From NCBI GenBank assembly GCA_037893225.1, contig JAZGUH010000722.1, positions 248,001 through 312,000 of the forward strand: a DNA stretch of 64,000 bases, in the 5' to 3' direction. The translations under genes were made by a program, and so were the position numbers. Of this stretch, positions 1 to 11,040 are shown one piece after another (position 1 is the stretch's first letter; the number at the start of each line of letters is the position of its first letter). Origin of the DNA: Hippasteria phrygiana (Eukaryota > Echinodermata > Asteroidea > Valvatida > Goniasteridae). The notes beneath the pieces were generated by a model. The model saw only the letters and a program-made list of their open reading frames with translations, was not told the origin of the DNA and ran no database searches.

Positions 1-371
1 AGCAGTCAGATTTGCAGGTTGAATGCAGGGCTCTGGTCTTGCTGTACATACATGTACATAAACCATGCAGGCAGTACATCGAATTCAAGTACAGAATTAC
101 CCTTGTTCCGTGATCAAAATGATTCAGTCAAATGTTACAGAAACAGTCCTGTATTATCCTCATGACATACTCTCACTACAGATGTGGATCAGGTACAATA
201 TCACAGTACAAAATGTCACTTTTTAAGGCAATTGACGAGGAGCAGGTTTGAGGTGCTGCCATCCAGTGGGGCGCCCTCTATATTTAACAGTGACCAGCCA
301 AGGAGTCCGTAGAATGACAAAGTTTGCTAAAGGTAAAGAAATCAAACCTAAGGCAATTTTAAGCTTGAACA
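1..371. other. Flank 5' of the Ngaro-like element; no gene seen
   Basis: No coding pattern is visible. This may include the 5' terminal repeat and leader of the retroelement that follows, but no second copy of it occurs after the recombinase, so the element boundary cannot be placed. Confidence 0.4.
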
Positions 372-410
372 GTGAACTGCTGGGGAGTTTGTTGTTGGTG
401 TTTTAGGATG

Positions 411-1807
411 CCCATGAAGGCTGCTTCGAAACGTAAGCGGCCCAGCACGCCGCAAAGACGATCCCGAAGGCGACGAACAAGTGTTCAAGCAGAGGTTGAG
501 ACACAAGCTGGACCAGCTACTGAAGGGTCAAGCGACGGACCAGCCGCCGCTCATCAAGCATCTGCATATCAGGATGCCGGGTCGGCTCAAGACACCGAGC
601 ACACGACAGTCCTGAACATGGACATGTCTCACCTCCAAGAGTCGGTGACAGCGACAGTGGTCAGCGCGATCTTGGACCATTTCCATGTGGCGGTGCAGAC
701 GAAGTTGGCACGGTTGTTTCCTGCAAACCAACGTTCCAGTCCTGGAAGGCCAGGGCCCGACGTGAGCACGGCAGGTGAAGCACAGATAGGCCGACCAGCA
801 GCAGCGTCCACGTGGACTCCCCAGAACCAAGAAGGGGGTATAGTCAACGCAGGGCTTAGACAGGGACCAGACCCTGTGGCTTTTAGTACAACGGCTACAA
901 GTCGTTCACGGGTCAAGGAGGCGCCAAGCTTCGGACTGGGGCCGAATCTTTGCGCCTCCTTGCATAACAATGCAGCAACCCTGACAGGTGAGTCCTTGGT
1001 CATCGGGGGTCTGTTCCATTTACCTCACCGTTGCCGTTGGACTTTGCGGTTAGTAAGGAGACATGTTCTAAAATCTGGGCAAACGAATATGTCGAATTTA
1101 GTAGTTTACTTGACCCATCTCAAGTTTTTCAAAGTAAGCTCATGGTCCAAAAGGTTGCAAGTGGAGATGATTCGCTCTGTCTAATGCCAGCAAATAGAAA
1201 ACTCCCTAAAACCATCAATGAATGGACCTCGGCATTTGCAATATTCTCTTCGGTTTACGTAAAGAAATGTCCAAATGATTGTGGCAAGCTCCAAAAGTAC
1301 GGTGAGCTGGTTCGCCAAATTGCGCATGAAGGGGGTGACTTCAATGGTTATGATGTGTCGTTCCGGAAACTCAAACAGACCTTGCCATTGACATAGGATC
1401 ACTTCCACTGCGAACTGTATCTCAGAGCTTTCAAGGGGGCTACGATGGGTTGTAATTTAAATCAAAATACGTCTACCCATAATTGGGGGTTTAGAAGAAA
1501 CGTTCCGCGTTCTGGCATAAACCAGTTACAGGTTGGATTCTGCTTCCGTTTCTTGCGGGGACAACCTTGTGATGGGCTGTGTGGTTACCAACACAAATGC
1601 ACAAAATGCATGGGTAGCCACACACCAAGTCAGTGTTGGCAGCGACCCCAATCTAGATTTCGAGCGAGAGGAACATTTACCAGAACAGATAACCAAAGAC
1701 CGAGTTTGGCGAGTTCAGCCAGAAGTCTCACACCACAGTCTAGACACGGTACAGGGAGGGGACAGGCTCCTGCAGCCCCAGGACAGACTAGTAACACCAG
1801 TAAATAA
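411..1807 (+). pseudogene. gag-like ORF remnant of the Ngaro-like element
   Basis: The N-terminal part is basic and low-complexity (KRKRPSTPQRRSRRRR) and reads from about 411 to 1030. The frame then shifts to a segment running to 1396 with IWANEYVEFSSLLDP and NEWTSAFAIFSSVY, a pattern seen in gag-like proteins of Ngaro-type elements. After a stop it resumes at about 1445 with a Cys/His cluster (CFRFLRGQPC, then HKCTKCMGSH and a last Cys) that looks like a nucleic-acid-binding knuckle. At least one frameshift and one stop break it. It would package element RNA if intact. Confidence 0.65.
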
Positions 1808-2663
1808 AGATGCGCTAGAAAGTAAGCTTAAAGGGTACGATGTAAACAAATGTAATTTCCTAATAGGATTTTCGGTAGGTTTCAGGTTGGGATTTATGGG
1901 CGCACAGGAAGCACAATTGTCAAAAAACTTGAAATCGGCCTTAGCGTTTCCTGAAGTGGTGAAAGATAAATTAGAATTGCATTTGCGCAGCGGTAGGATT
2001 GCTGGGCCCTTTAAAAACATTCCACTCAAGAACTTCTGTGTTAGCCCGATCGGACTAGTTCCAAAAAAGCAACCAGGAACATTTCGTATCATTCACCATT
2101 TATCTCACCCCGCTTATGGTTCAGTTAACGATGGCATACCTGATAGTAATGCTACAGTTCACTATGCAACTACGGATGACGCTATTAAGATAGTGAAGAC
2201 ACTTGGTTCTGGTTGTTTTTTATCTAAAGTTGATATCAAATCGGCATTTACATGGGACAAGCAATTCTATTTTGACAAAACGTTACCAAAGGGTTGTCGA
2301 TCAAGTTGTGCCATAATCATACTAGATGACTTTTTGCTTATTTTAGAGTCTCAACTAAAAGGCAGGCAAGACCTGATCGGTTTTCAGTCATTATGTAATA
2401 CTTTGGGTATTCCTCTTGCACCTGAGAAAACAGAAGGGCCAACATCGTGCCTTACATGTGCTGGGGTTCTAATAGACACGGTAGAAATGTCAGCTCGTCT
2501 ACCGGCTGATAAACTTGCTAAGGCAAAACAAATCATATATAACGCCTTAAGAAAAACGAAACTTACTTTACGAGAGTTGCAATCAATCGTTAGATTTCTC
2601 AACTTTGCATGTAAAGACGTGGTGCCCGGTCGAGCATTCTTAAGAAGGTTACGTGCAGATTGA
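1801..2663 (+). pseudogene. Reverse transcriptase remnant (Ngaro-like)
   Basis: The fingers and palm are recognisable: SPIGLVPKKQPGTFRIIHHLS, then FLSKVDIKSAF, GCRSSC and an LDDF motif at the catalytic box. Compared with DIRS-order reverse transcriptases, residues are missing between SAF and the QFYFDKTLP motif, and again between GCRSSC and LDDF, so two internal deletions have removed structural parts of the palm. The thumb continues to FLRRLRAD and is then cut by an inserted repeat. It cannot be active. Confidence 0.8.
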
Positions 2664-2826
2664 AATACAGGCCAATGTTTGCATTTTCAATCCATTATTG
2701 GGGTATTGTGTCCGTTAAGCTTGGCTGCACAAGCCCCTTGTTTCCGTTTCGCTTGGCTGCATAACCCGGCCTGGTGCCCCGGCGCCACCCGTACCCACCC
2801 GGTGGCAAGGGGTTAATTAACTTAAC
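2664..2826 (-). repeat. piggyBac-like TTAA element fragment inside the Ngaro element
   Basis: The segment separates RT thumb sequence from RNase H sequence of the host element. Read on the minus strand it starts with TTAATTAACCCCTTG and contains GTTATGCAGCCAAGCGAAAC, both shared with a copy at 31.85-32.06 kb and partly with 8.06-8.25 kb. The TTAA next to a CCCCTTG end suggests a non-autonomous piggyBac-type insertion that landed in the Ngaro element after it integrated. Confidence 0.6.
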
Positions 2827-3379
2827 TATTGGTATTAAGAGCCCAACTGCAGGCGTGGCATTTGTTTTTGCAGCAATTTAATGGAAAGTCATTTTTTCTC
2901 TCGGACCAGTGGTTGCCAGATCACACTTTACGTTTGTTCACAGACGCAGCGGGTTCCCTGGGTTATGAAGCTGTTTTTGGCAAACAATGGTTTTATGGAG
3001 TTTGGCCTGAATTATGGTCCAAGGAAAACATCACCGTCAAAGAGTTTTACCCAATCGTCGCCGCGGTATACGTCTGGTGACATTGCTTGCAAAATATAAA
3101 GATTTTGATCCATACAGATAATGAAGCCTTAGTAAGTATTATCAATTCCCATACATCAAAAGACGTGAAAGTCATGGCGCTGGTACGTAAACTGGTAGTT
3201 AAAAGTATGTAACTGAACATACAATTTAGATCGGTTTACGTGCCGCAATATATTAGCTGACAAACTTTCTCGTCAACAGGTTGTGGCTTTCAAAACATTA
3301 GCCCCGTGGGCGAGGGAGCAGCCGGTATCACTTCCGGTGCAAATACAGCCTCAGAGTTGGTTCCTGGGCTGCTGAAATT
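2827..3379 (+). pseudogene. RNase H remnant of the Ngaro-like element
   Basis: QAWHLFLQQFNGKSFF is followed by an RNase H-like core: RLFTDAAGSLGYEAVF, KEFYPIVAAVYVW, then after a stop IHTDNEALVSIINSHTSKD. These match the DIRS-order RNase H pattern with Asp and Glu catalytic positions. The tail reads PWAREQPVSLPVQIQP, a usual link to the recombinase. Several stops interrupt it. Confidence 0.75.
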
Positions 3380-4247
3380 ACTGTCCAAATCAATGGCAGA
3401 TTATACTTCACGGACATATCAAAGTGCACAGAATATATTTATGTAATTTCTCTGTAAATATGGCTTTAAAAATAATTTACTGGTACCACTAATAGTCATA
3501 GCATTATTCGTAACGTACTTGAATGAGGAAAATTACGCAGCTGGCACAGTTCTAACGTTTGTGTCCGCTATAATTTTATCCATCGATTGTATGACATGCC
3601 AGCACCGGGTAACGCATTCTTAGTGCAAAAGGCTATAGCTGGTGTTAAAAAAGACAAGCCCTGTGTAGACAAGAGACTTCTTATAACTGTTTCGATACTA
3701 CATAGAATTATCAACGCGTTGGAACACACCCCAAAATCGGTGTACCAAAACACATTATACAAACGTATGTTTTTGTTGGCCTTTGCAGCCTTCTTACGGG
3801 TTGGAGAAATCACCGTATCGAATAACAACACCGACAATGTGCTCAAATTAGACAATGTACGGAAGTGTAAGGAGAGCGGTGGAATCGTGCTCAAGTTCAA
3901 AGATTTCAAACACTCCAAGGGTCGTTCGGTGAGCATACAGGTTGCTCACATAGGGGGAGTGTTTTGCCCAGTGGACGCGCTGGACAGGTATTTAGTCCAA
4001 CGAATGCCCTTCGTGTCTAGTTTTTTGTTCTGTTGGCCAAACGGGGAACCTGTTACGGGGGGTACAGTTTGCTCAAATATTGAAGACAGTGATTCAATCT
4101 ATAGGTTTAGACACGCAGGTTTACACCAGCCATAGTTTCAGGATAGGGGCAGCTTGCCATGCCTTATCTCTTGGCTACTCTGATGCGCAAATCCGAGAAA
4201 TGGGACGATGGCAGTCTGATGCATTCAAAACATACTTTCGGCTGTAA
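3380..4247 (+). pseudogene. Tyrosine recombinase remnant (Ngaro-like)
   Basis: The best-preserved frame (3587-4135) carries LLAFAAFLRVGEIT, containing the first catalytic Arg. After a frameshift the C-terminus reads HSFRIGAACHALSLGYSDAQ and then MGRWQSDAFKTYFRL before TAA at 4245. HSFR supplies the His and second Arg, and the Tyr in TYFRL is the nucleophile. The family inserts a circular DNA intermediate by strand exchange. Frameshifts and stops inactivate this copy. Confidence 0.85.
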
Positions 4248-4361
4248 AAGCAGAGGTCCAACCAAGTGTGTATGGCCCTACTCTGATGACGTATATTTTT
4301 GGGGCAATTTTTGTTTTTTTCCTTATTTTGTGGGGGAGCCGCCCAATGCAAGGCTTCTGCT

Positions 4362-4671
4362 CTCTTAATGTAAAAGAGTGAAAAACTCACTCTCCAAAAG
4401 AGTGAATCCCTTCTCAAACAACTCCAAAAGAGTGAATCTCCTACAAAAACCACTCGAAGGGTGAAAACCACACAAAAAGAGTGAAATTTCCACTCTTTCG
4501 AGGAGCCATATAAAGGGACAAGTCTAAAAAGAGTGCTCCCTTATATGGCTCCTCGAAAGAGTGAAAATTTCACTCTTTTTGAGCGGTTTTCACTCTTTTC
4601 GATTGCTTTGAGAAGAGGTTCACTCTTTTAGAGAGTGAGTTTTTCACTCTTTTGCATTAAGAGAGTGCATT
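4362..4671. repeat. Palindromic repeat built from AAAAGAGTGAA units
   Basis: The left arm (4362-4395) is mirrored as its reverse complement in the right arm (4638-4671). Between them AAAGAGTGAA-type units run forward and then change to TTCACTCTTT. A central pair around 4500-4560 (CGAGGAGCCATATAA and its complement) forms an inner stem. It begins about 115 bp after the recombinase stop of the Ngaro-like element. It may be a separate palindromic element or part of that element's 3' end. Confidence 0.8.
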
Positions 4672-4689
4672 CGGGCGACTAATGGCGTT

Positions 4690-5440
4690 GTGCCCCCTTA
4701 AAATAGTAAAAGGCTGACACAAGTACATAATTATTACTTTAAAGTTCCTTAATCGTCGAAGGGTGAAGTTCACCTTAGATTTAAACTGTTGAAGCTAGCA
4801 ATAATTGTCAGAATTTATTAAGCCATAAATCAATTTGTTAAGTTTAGTAACGCGAATATTTATGAAGAAATTGAAAAGCTGTTAAATTTTAACTATGCCA
4901 GGTCGACGGCTCTTACGAGTCGGCCGCAAGAAAATTGTAAGCGGCCGTGTGAAACTTAAATGTAAAGAAACTGGGTATCGACTTGAGCATAGTTTATTTA
5001 ATACTGTAACGAAATCTAATTGGATAACGCCAGTTGGGATGGTAAGACCGAACGAATAATAAAATATATAATAAAAAAAATGAAATCAATTTCAAGAGAC
5101 AAATCGACTTGCCAGAACCATGCCGTATTCTGGCTTTATTTCGCCACTGACTTTTATACATGTCTAATCTTAATATGTACATCAGATAACATGTTTCGAT
5201 ATTAAAGTAAATTCACAAAAGTTATTAATATGTCCGCACCCTCACTCCCGCAGAATAATTATAAAAGGACCGATCATGGAATCCGCCCCACCCCGAATGC
5301 GGCCACACTGCGGGCCCCGACAAAGACTTGCTCTCCAAGGGCGGCGGCACACGGGACGAAGTCCAAAGCCCACGCTCTAAGTATAAACACTAGAGGTGAC
5401 GGCAGAAGTCAACGCCCCAAGCGCGCGCGCAACCACCCCA
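4690..5440. other. Intergenic DNA; no gene recognised
   Basis: AT-rich to about 5225, then a GC-richer stretch with an open 98-codon frame (5230-5526) that ends in the following satellite. I recognise no domain in it and do not call it a gene. Confidence 0.4.
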
Positions 5441-5550
5441 GAGTTGTAGTCGAGACCCCGAAGTCCAAGACCGAGACCAAGACCGAGACCGGATGGTCCG
5501 AGACCGAGACCGAGACCGAGCCCTAATGGCCCGAGACCGAGACATCAAGA
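5440..5550. repeat. GAGACC hexamer satellite, first block
   Basis: Imperfect tandem GAGACC/GAGACCAA units. The same unit recurs at 6.1 kb, and the two blocks enclose about 550 bp. Confidence 0.85.
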
Positions 5551-5936
5551 CCTTGTATGTCATTTACCATAATAAGGGAATGCAAAAAGATCACATATTT
5601 CCATATGCATTAGGCCTATGTGCAAAGAGGTATACATGTACAAGTACAAGTTAACCGTATTTATTGACATCAAGAATAAGGCTGCGGTTACACGGTTAAC
5701 TGACCATTTATCCGGTTACATGTTTACATTACATGTTTATATCGACATCTTGACTCGAAAAAACAATGTCCAGCTGTAGAAACGACCGCGATGGCTTTAA
5801 GCGGTATAGAGTACACGCCGCTGATCGTAATACATGTACACGTAGCATGTCGTTTCCAACTTCCAAACATGAAACTAATGCGCTACATGTACGTTTGGGC
5901 ACGCGTACACGGCAAAGAAACGAGGTTGTCATCATG

Positions 5937-6080
5937 TCATGTACTGCACGTTTATAAATCTTAAGTCGAGTAGAGCGCACTGTAATCGATTCTGTAAACA
6001 AGAAATTGTCATATACTGCACAATTATACATCTCCAGTCGAGTCTAGCGTGCTGTAATCGATTCTGCACATGTGCTGTTT
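5937..6080. repeat. Tandem duplication of about 70 bp
   Basis: Two adjacent diverged copies start near TACTGCAC and share AGTCGAGT and CTGTAATCGATTCTG. The copies are about 5937-6011 and 6012-6080. Confidence 0.75.
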
Positions 6081-6097
6081 GTATAAAATATTGGTGG

Positions 6098-6345
6098 TCT
6101 CGATACCGAGACCAGCAAAATACCGAAACCACGGGGTACCGAGACCGAGACCGAGACCGAGACCAGGAAAAAATTGGCCCGAGACCGGTCGTGGGCCGGA
6201 CTCGGGCCGAGTCCTCGAGCTGGTCGAGTCCTTATTGTCCGAGTCCTTATTGTCCGAGTCCGAGTCCTGACTGTCCGAGTCCTGACTGTGCGAGTCCTGA
6301 CTGTCCGAGTCCGAGTCCTGACTGTCCGAGTCCGAGAAGGATCTA
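6098..6345. repeat. GAGACC / GAGTCCGAGTCCTGACTGTCC satellite, second block
   Basis: GAGACC units to about 6190 give way to GAGTCC and CCTGACTGTCCGAG units. Open frames in this block encode only low-complexity Asp/Ser or Pro/Ser repeats and are not genes. Confidence 0.85.
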
Positions 6346-6978
6346 CACCTAAATCCTAACTTAAAGTGAAAATAGTGGACATTGTTGACATAACTGATGG
6401 AGGTATACATGTCCCACATCATCTATAGTAGGCAGCCTCCTCTACACCCAACATGCAGAATTTCATGATCTTTACAGGTAAAGAATAACATGGCTAGTAT
6501 ATACACAAGACGTTTCTTAAACATCCTTACTACCTTTTCAAAATATGGTTTTTCTTCTCTATCTATCCCCCCCCCCCCCCCCCACTGGATATCATTTTCA
6601 CTCTTTCCCCCTCCTCCTCCCCCCCTCCCCCTTTCAACTGCTTCCTTCTGTTGCGTTCCTTTCTAATAAACACGACAAACGTGACAACACAACCCGATGC
6701 AGCAAATACACAGGTGGCGATTTGCCTACCACCAATGCCCGTTGTGTCTTCTTGGCGTACATCGGTAACAGTAGTTTCTTCAGTTACAGTCGTATCTTCT
6801 GCAACAAAAGAATTCGTGTCATTGCGTCAATAAATACATTAATGACTTATGGAATTCCTACTATATTATTCTGATATTTCATTGGTAGGTTTTACATTCA
6901 TGTGAGCGGCAATCATTTACTGCAGATAAAAATGATACCAGTCAGCTATTTAAATGCGGAATGCAATTTGTATGCTCG
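6346..6978. other. Intergenic DNA with a C17 tract; no gene seen
   Basis: Contains a poly(C) run at 6567-6583 followed by a CT-rich stretch. Nothing coding is recognised. Confidence 0.4.
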
Positions 6979-8255
6979 TTAACCCCTTGAGTACGGTTAT
7001 AAGCCGTCAGACCGGGGTGGCGTCCTTACTGCGCTGCTACGGCGACGGGAAATGGGCCCAGAGCGCGTCAAGGTCGCTATAAGCGTGGTATAAGCGTGGT
7101 GGAAACGCCAGATATCGTGCTGTGGTCGCCATGATCGCCGAGTCACGGCGTTTGTTTTGAGCATGTTCAAAACAAACACCAAGGTTATGCGATCTGACCT
7201 GGAACGCGGTGAGAACGCGGTGGGGTCGCGAAGGTCGTGAGACAAGCGTCGTAACATCTCCATGAACGTAGTACACGCGCAGTACACGCGTGGCAAAGAC
7301 GCTGCGAAAATGGTAACATTTGCAACGGCGACTTCATGGCGTCCTCACCACGACCCTCGCGTGTCTGCCACGACCCCACCACGCGTTCGGAGTCCTTATG
7401 GCGTTGTCAGGGCGATGTTACGATGATTTCACCACTGTTGCGCGATTGCACCACGTCCTCACGGGGCTCCCAGTGCGCCTATGGCGTTCTTATGGGGTTC
7501 CCACTGCGTTTATGGAGTTCGTAATACGACCATGGCGTGGTTTACCAAGCTTGCAGTACGCTCCTATGGCGACCATGCTTTTCATGTGAGACCTGCTATA
7601 AAAACTGGCGTTTCAAAGTTCATACATCAGTGTGTCTGTCGTCTTCATCGCTGTATGTCGTGTCAATCATCGATCATGGCAGAAGATATCCAGAACTTGG
7701 TCGACGTGAGAACGTGGTAGAAACGCCCTGAGGTCGCCGTGCAGTCGCGATACACGTAGAAGACGCGTGGTAAGAACCCCATGAGCGTGGTGAGAGCGCC
7801 ACGAGATTGCCGGTGATCGCCGTTGCCAAGCCCATAGATCTCACTAGAAACGCAATAAGCGCGGAGAAGTTGTGGCGAGCTCGTCGTGAGAACGCGGTAT
7901 GATCGCACAGGTCGCGGTAAGAGCGCAGCTTTTTTCAAGTTTCTAATTTTTTTATACTTTTTCTCGCATTGTGTTCACGTTTGCCGGCGACCTTGTACAT
8001 TTTCTGGTCGCCGTAAGGTCGCGGATGGTCGCCGTCCAGTCTGACGGGACTATTATCGTAGTGAGGCGCAAGGGTGCCGGGGCTGCCTGTGCAGCCAAGC
8101 GAAACGACCACAATGTGTTTGTGCAGTCACGCGTAACATACACAATAATCGAACAATGGATTGAAACTGCACAAATCGCGCCAAATGGCGTCATCCGGCC
8201 TAGTGCCATTGTTTTTGTGTGCCATTTGGCGTCATCCGTACGCAAGGGGTTTTAA
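6979..8255. mobile_element. Possible piggyBac-like non-autonomous element with GC-rich internal repeats
   Basis: The left end is TTAACCCCTTG followed by GTACGG one base later. The right end is CCGTACGCAAGGGG followed by TTTTAA, so the ends are inverted copies next to TTAA, as expected for piggyBac-type insertions. The last about 190 bp (8.06-8.25 kb) match the dispersed family at 2.7 and 31.9 kb. The interior is filled with short irregular repeats such as GCGTGGT and GAACGC in both orientations. No transposase frame is visible. Confidence 0.5.
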
Positions 8256-9024
8256 ATGACCGTCGGCCCCACAATGATTTGACTTTCTTACTCCAGGTAA
8301 ACTTTAAATGACCCTAAGGATATTGTTCATTAACAGATGGTATTTATTGTCGATCTGTCTATGTCATTGGTGGTATTCTTTATTGGCAGCTCTGCATTTT
8401 TAAATTGAACGCTTGCTTTATTTGTTTTCATTGCAATGCTTGGTTTTCTAATAAACATAAACTCATTTCAGCAGAAGGCAAATGATTTCCATTTATCATT
8501 TCACAGATATAAAGGAAATGCAACTTGTTTACAAAATATTCCTACCCCCCCCCCCCCCCCCCAGCTGATGCTTATTTTTTACGCCCTCACCCCCGCTTTG
8601 TCAAGACAAGATGGTAGATTCAGGATGTGAATACTACCCCAAGGGGTGTTTAAGGAAATGACAGTGAACAGAGTCAAACTACAATAGCTACAATGCTGAG
8701 AAATATCAATTGAGTATGAACACTTCTCATGCAGGCTCTTACGTCATGTACTGTTGTGTTTTAAAGTTTACATACATGCAGTCAAGCAAACAATTTCCCG
8801 ATTCTTCGCAAGGCTTCGAAGCAAATCAAATTGAGTATACGTGCTTAAGGAAGGACTTTGGAAACACGATTGTATTGTTACACTGAGAATTTACAATAGA
8901 CAAACTGCAAGTACGATAACAGAACAGTTCCAGGTAATTTTAAGTAAAAGTTCCAAAATGTATGTAAACGTTCGGCTACCACTAGCTTTGACATCGCGCA
9001 CTCTATCACTGCCTGAACACTTAC
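8256..9024. other. Region 3' of the gene 1 Ig exons; no transmembrane exon found
   Basis: Includes a C18 tract (8545-8562). By analogy with gene 3 a transmembrane exon should lie a few hundred bases downstream of Ig-a on the minus strand. I scanned for it and saw none. Confidence 0.4.
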
Positions 9025-9378
9025 GTTGAATTAAATCCACAAAGGATTTGATTACCACACCATCATACGGAAAGACATGACACCAGTATCTGACGTCATC
9101 ATCTTGAGAGCAACCGGTCAAGAGAAGAGAGCCCTCCGGTGATATATCAAAGCAGTGATTGCCTCCAGGGTCGTTTACTCTCTTAGAACCATTGGGTATA
9201 TCAAGCGTACCAACGACAATGCTCGTCTCCGTGTCGAGGACTCCAAAAGACCAAATCACAGTAGCTTCCTTCATTACACCAATGTTGATGGCGGGGCAAA
9301 GTAGTGTACTGTGTGGTTTAAAGATAGCTGTGGCTTTTGCCTTTGTAATGATGCTTGCATCGAGTTTAAACAAAATCC
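9025..9378 (-). CDS. Gene 1 Ig-type exon a
   Basis: Minus-strand exon of 118 codons bounded by TTTGCAG at the acceptor and CAAC|GTAAGT at the donor, phase 1 at both ends. Features are a first Cys in STLLCP, Trp in ATVIWSFG, DISPEGSL, and the last-strand Cys in DDVRYWCHVFP. It is close to the gene 3 exon at 60018-60383. Extra cysteines (GNHCFDI, TGCSQ) are shared, suggesting a second disulfide. It would form the membrane-proximal ectodomain. If the donor is not used, translation continues about 45 residues into the intron and ends in a hydrophobic stretch. Confidence 0.8.
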
Positions 9379-9456
9379 CTGCAAAGAAATTAGAAAGGAC
9401 GAACAAAACTGACAGATAATCAATATACAGAATCATTTTATAACTAATGTGAAAAC

Positions 9457-9503
9457 GGGGGGGGGGGGGGGAGGGGGGGTTGGGCGGGGGGGGGGGGGGG
9501 GGG
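9457..9503. repeat. Interrupted poly(G) tract in a gene 1 intron
   Basis: Two G runs (14 and 18 bases) separated by a short G-rich spacer. It lies just upstream of the Ig-a exon in the direction of transcription, in which it reads as poly(C). Confidence 0.9.
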
Positions 9504-9858
9504 TGGGTTAGGTACCAGTTGTGATTGGATAGCGCTTGCAATTTCTCCAAAAATTGTAAAATATCGCCATTTGCCCCTTCCATATTGCATACACCACTTT
9601 TTTTCGTCTTGTCATCCATGCCATCGTTCCTCACTTGCTTATAATGAGTCCTAAGTTTATTTTCATGTACTTAATCTAATGTATATTTGTTTGTCCAGTC
9701 CTTGTCATTGTTTGCTGGTGTGTGCTTGTCCTCTTTTTTGTTTGTCTACCCTTATTTATGAGCTGTTTTGTGTATATTCTGTTCAAAGGCATGCTTTTAT
9801 AAGTTTCGGATTTTTGTCACCATGCCTCCATCAGTACTTTTCTATTTACTTTGTATTT

Positions 9859-9985
9859 GGGAGACCGCCAACATAGGGCAAGATAGCTCAGTTGGTAGAG
9901 CGCCGGTACGGTAACCCGGAGGTCGCAGGTTCGAATCCCGCTCGTGCCAGTTTCTTTGTTCACTTTGAAAATACTTTGTATTTTG
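9859..9985 (+). repeat. tRNA-derived SINE, copy 1
   Basis: Positions 9876-9950 hold an A box (TAGCTCAGTTGGTAGAGCG) and a B box (GGTTCGAATCC). The stretch ACCGCCAACATAGGGCAAGA just before and within the A box is shared with the copy at 27.6 kb, so it is a mobile family rather than a tRNA gene. Truncated at the 5' side. Confidence 0.8.
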
Positions 9986-11040
9986 TTAATTGTTTTTGAA
10001 AAGATGGAAATAAATGTTCTTGAGATCTTGAGAATTTCTTTTCTGGCTACATTGTTCTGAGTGAATAAATGTACAGGACTCATTACCAATTTCAAAAGAA
10101 ATTTAATGTAACCGGTGATAAGGACGGTGGGTGAGGCTGTACGCCAGACACTCAAGCAAGCCCGGCTTAATTTAGAACCCATCGGCTGTAGGCAGGTAAA
10201 AAACCGCGTGCTTCGCAACTTCTACATTCTCGTTCTCACGCGAGTAGGCGAAAGGAAAAGCGCAAATCGGAGTTTCACCTGGGTATGCTAACAACGGATG
10301 TTAAGGTCAAAAATAATATTTCCTTTTTCCCCAGTCTACGAGTGTTTTTCCCACAATTTTATATGAAAAAAATCACATTAAATTCCACGCTAAGTATTTA
10401 TTTGGGGTGGTTAAAGTTATAAATCATTCTACCAATAATTATGGCAGGTGAAAGAGCAATGCAATGTAAAATGTCCATGTGCGGGCTGCGCGAGGTCTCC
10501 GGAAGCCCGCCGCGTGACCTATTACTTTCAGGCTCTATTCCCCGTCTTTGAAGTACTTGGCAATTACAAGGTTCTCACAAAGCTAGTTAAAGAAACGATT
10601 GTGTATTATAACTATAGGCCTACATCTATCCATTTGTTTGTGGATGGAATGCGAGACATTTCGTTGTAAGATAAGTATTTTACTCTGAGTAAAATTGCAA
10701 CCATCGGGCACAAAAAATCCCCTTGTTTTTAAAAACAATGTAGACTTAACGTAAAGTGATACTTGATGGTGAAAGTTAAGTTTCGAATGAATGATATGAG
10801 ATAGGACTCGGATAGCTATGTTTATACAACACCTGAATAAATCCCCGCTATCCGATTGGTGGAGAGTCGATCACGTGCATTGAATTATTCGACCCATCAC
10901 ACGACGCGAACCCGCCCCGCCCAATACGTTCTATCACATGGGTCTATCACATGGTGCGCGCGCATTGATAGAACCAAAACACTTTTCTAATTTCACGGTC
11001 ACTATAGGTGGCGCTACAACAGCGCTGTCATTCACACAAC
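9986..11040. other. Gene 1 intron between Ig b and Ig a; no exon recognised
   Basis: A 73-codon plus-strand frame at 10448-10669 has a Cys-rich start (CPCAGCARSPEARR) but no family I recognise. Confidence 0.35.

Larger units (their letters stand above)
372..4247 (+). mobile_element. Decayed Ngaro/DIRS-type tyrosine-recombinase retrotransposon
   Basis: In order on the plus strand lie a gag-like region with a zinc-knuckle-like segment, a reverse transcriptase, an RNase H and a tyrosine recombinase. That gene order is typical of DIRS-order retroelements, which integrate by recombinase rather than a DDE integrase. The gag style (aromatic-rich domain then Cys/His cluster) resembles Ngaro more than DIRS1. 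The copy is dead: the reading frame changes several times, the RT has internal deletions, and a piggyBac-like repeat sits between RT and RNase H. Terminal repeats were not identified, so the outer limits are those of the coding remnants. Confidence 0.8.

Noticed and set aside
5230..5526. Basic 98-residue protein gene
   Set aside because: Its C-terminal part is the GAGACC satellite and the rest has no recognisable domain.
6024..6422. Asp/Ser-rich protein on the minus strand
   Set aside because: Low-complexity translation of the GAGACC/GAGTCC satellite.
9876..9950. Functional tRNA gene
   Set aside because: A and B boxes are good, but the same head with shared flanking sequence recurs at 12.8, 26.5 and 27.7 kb in varied states of decay, as expected for a SINE.
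10448..10669. Cys-rich small protein
   Set aside because: Four cysteines near the start but no family match, no splice context and no second copy.
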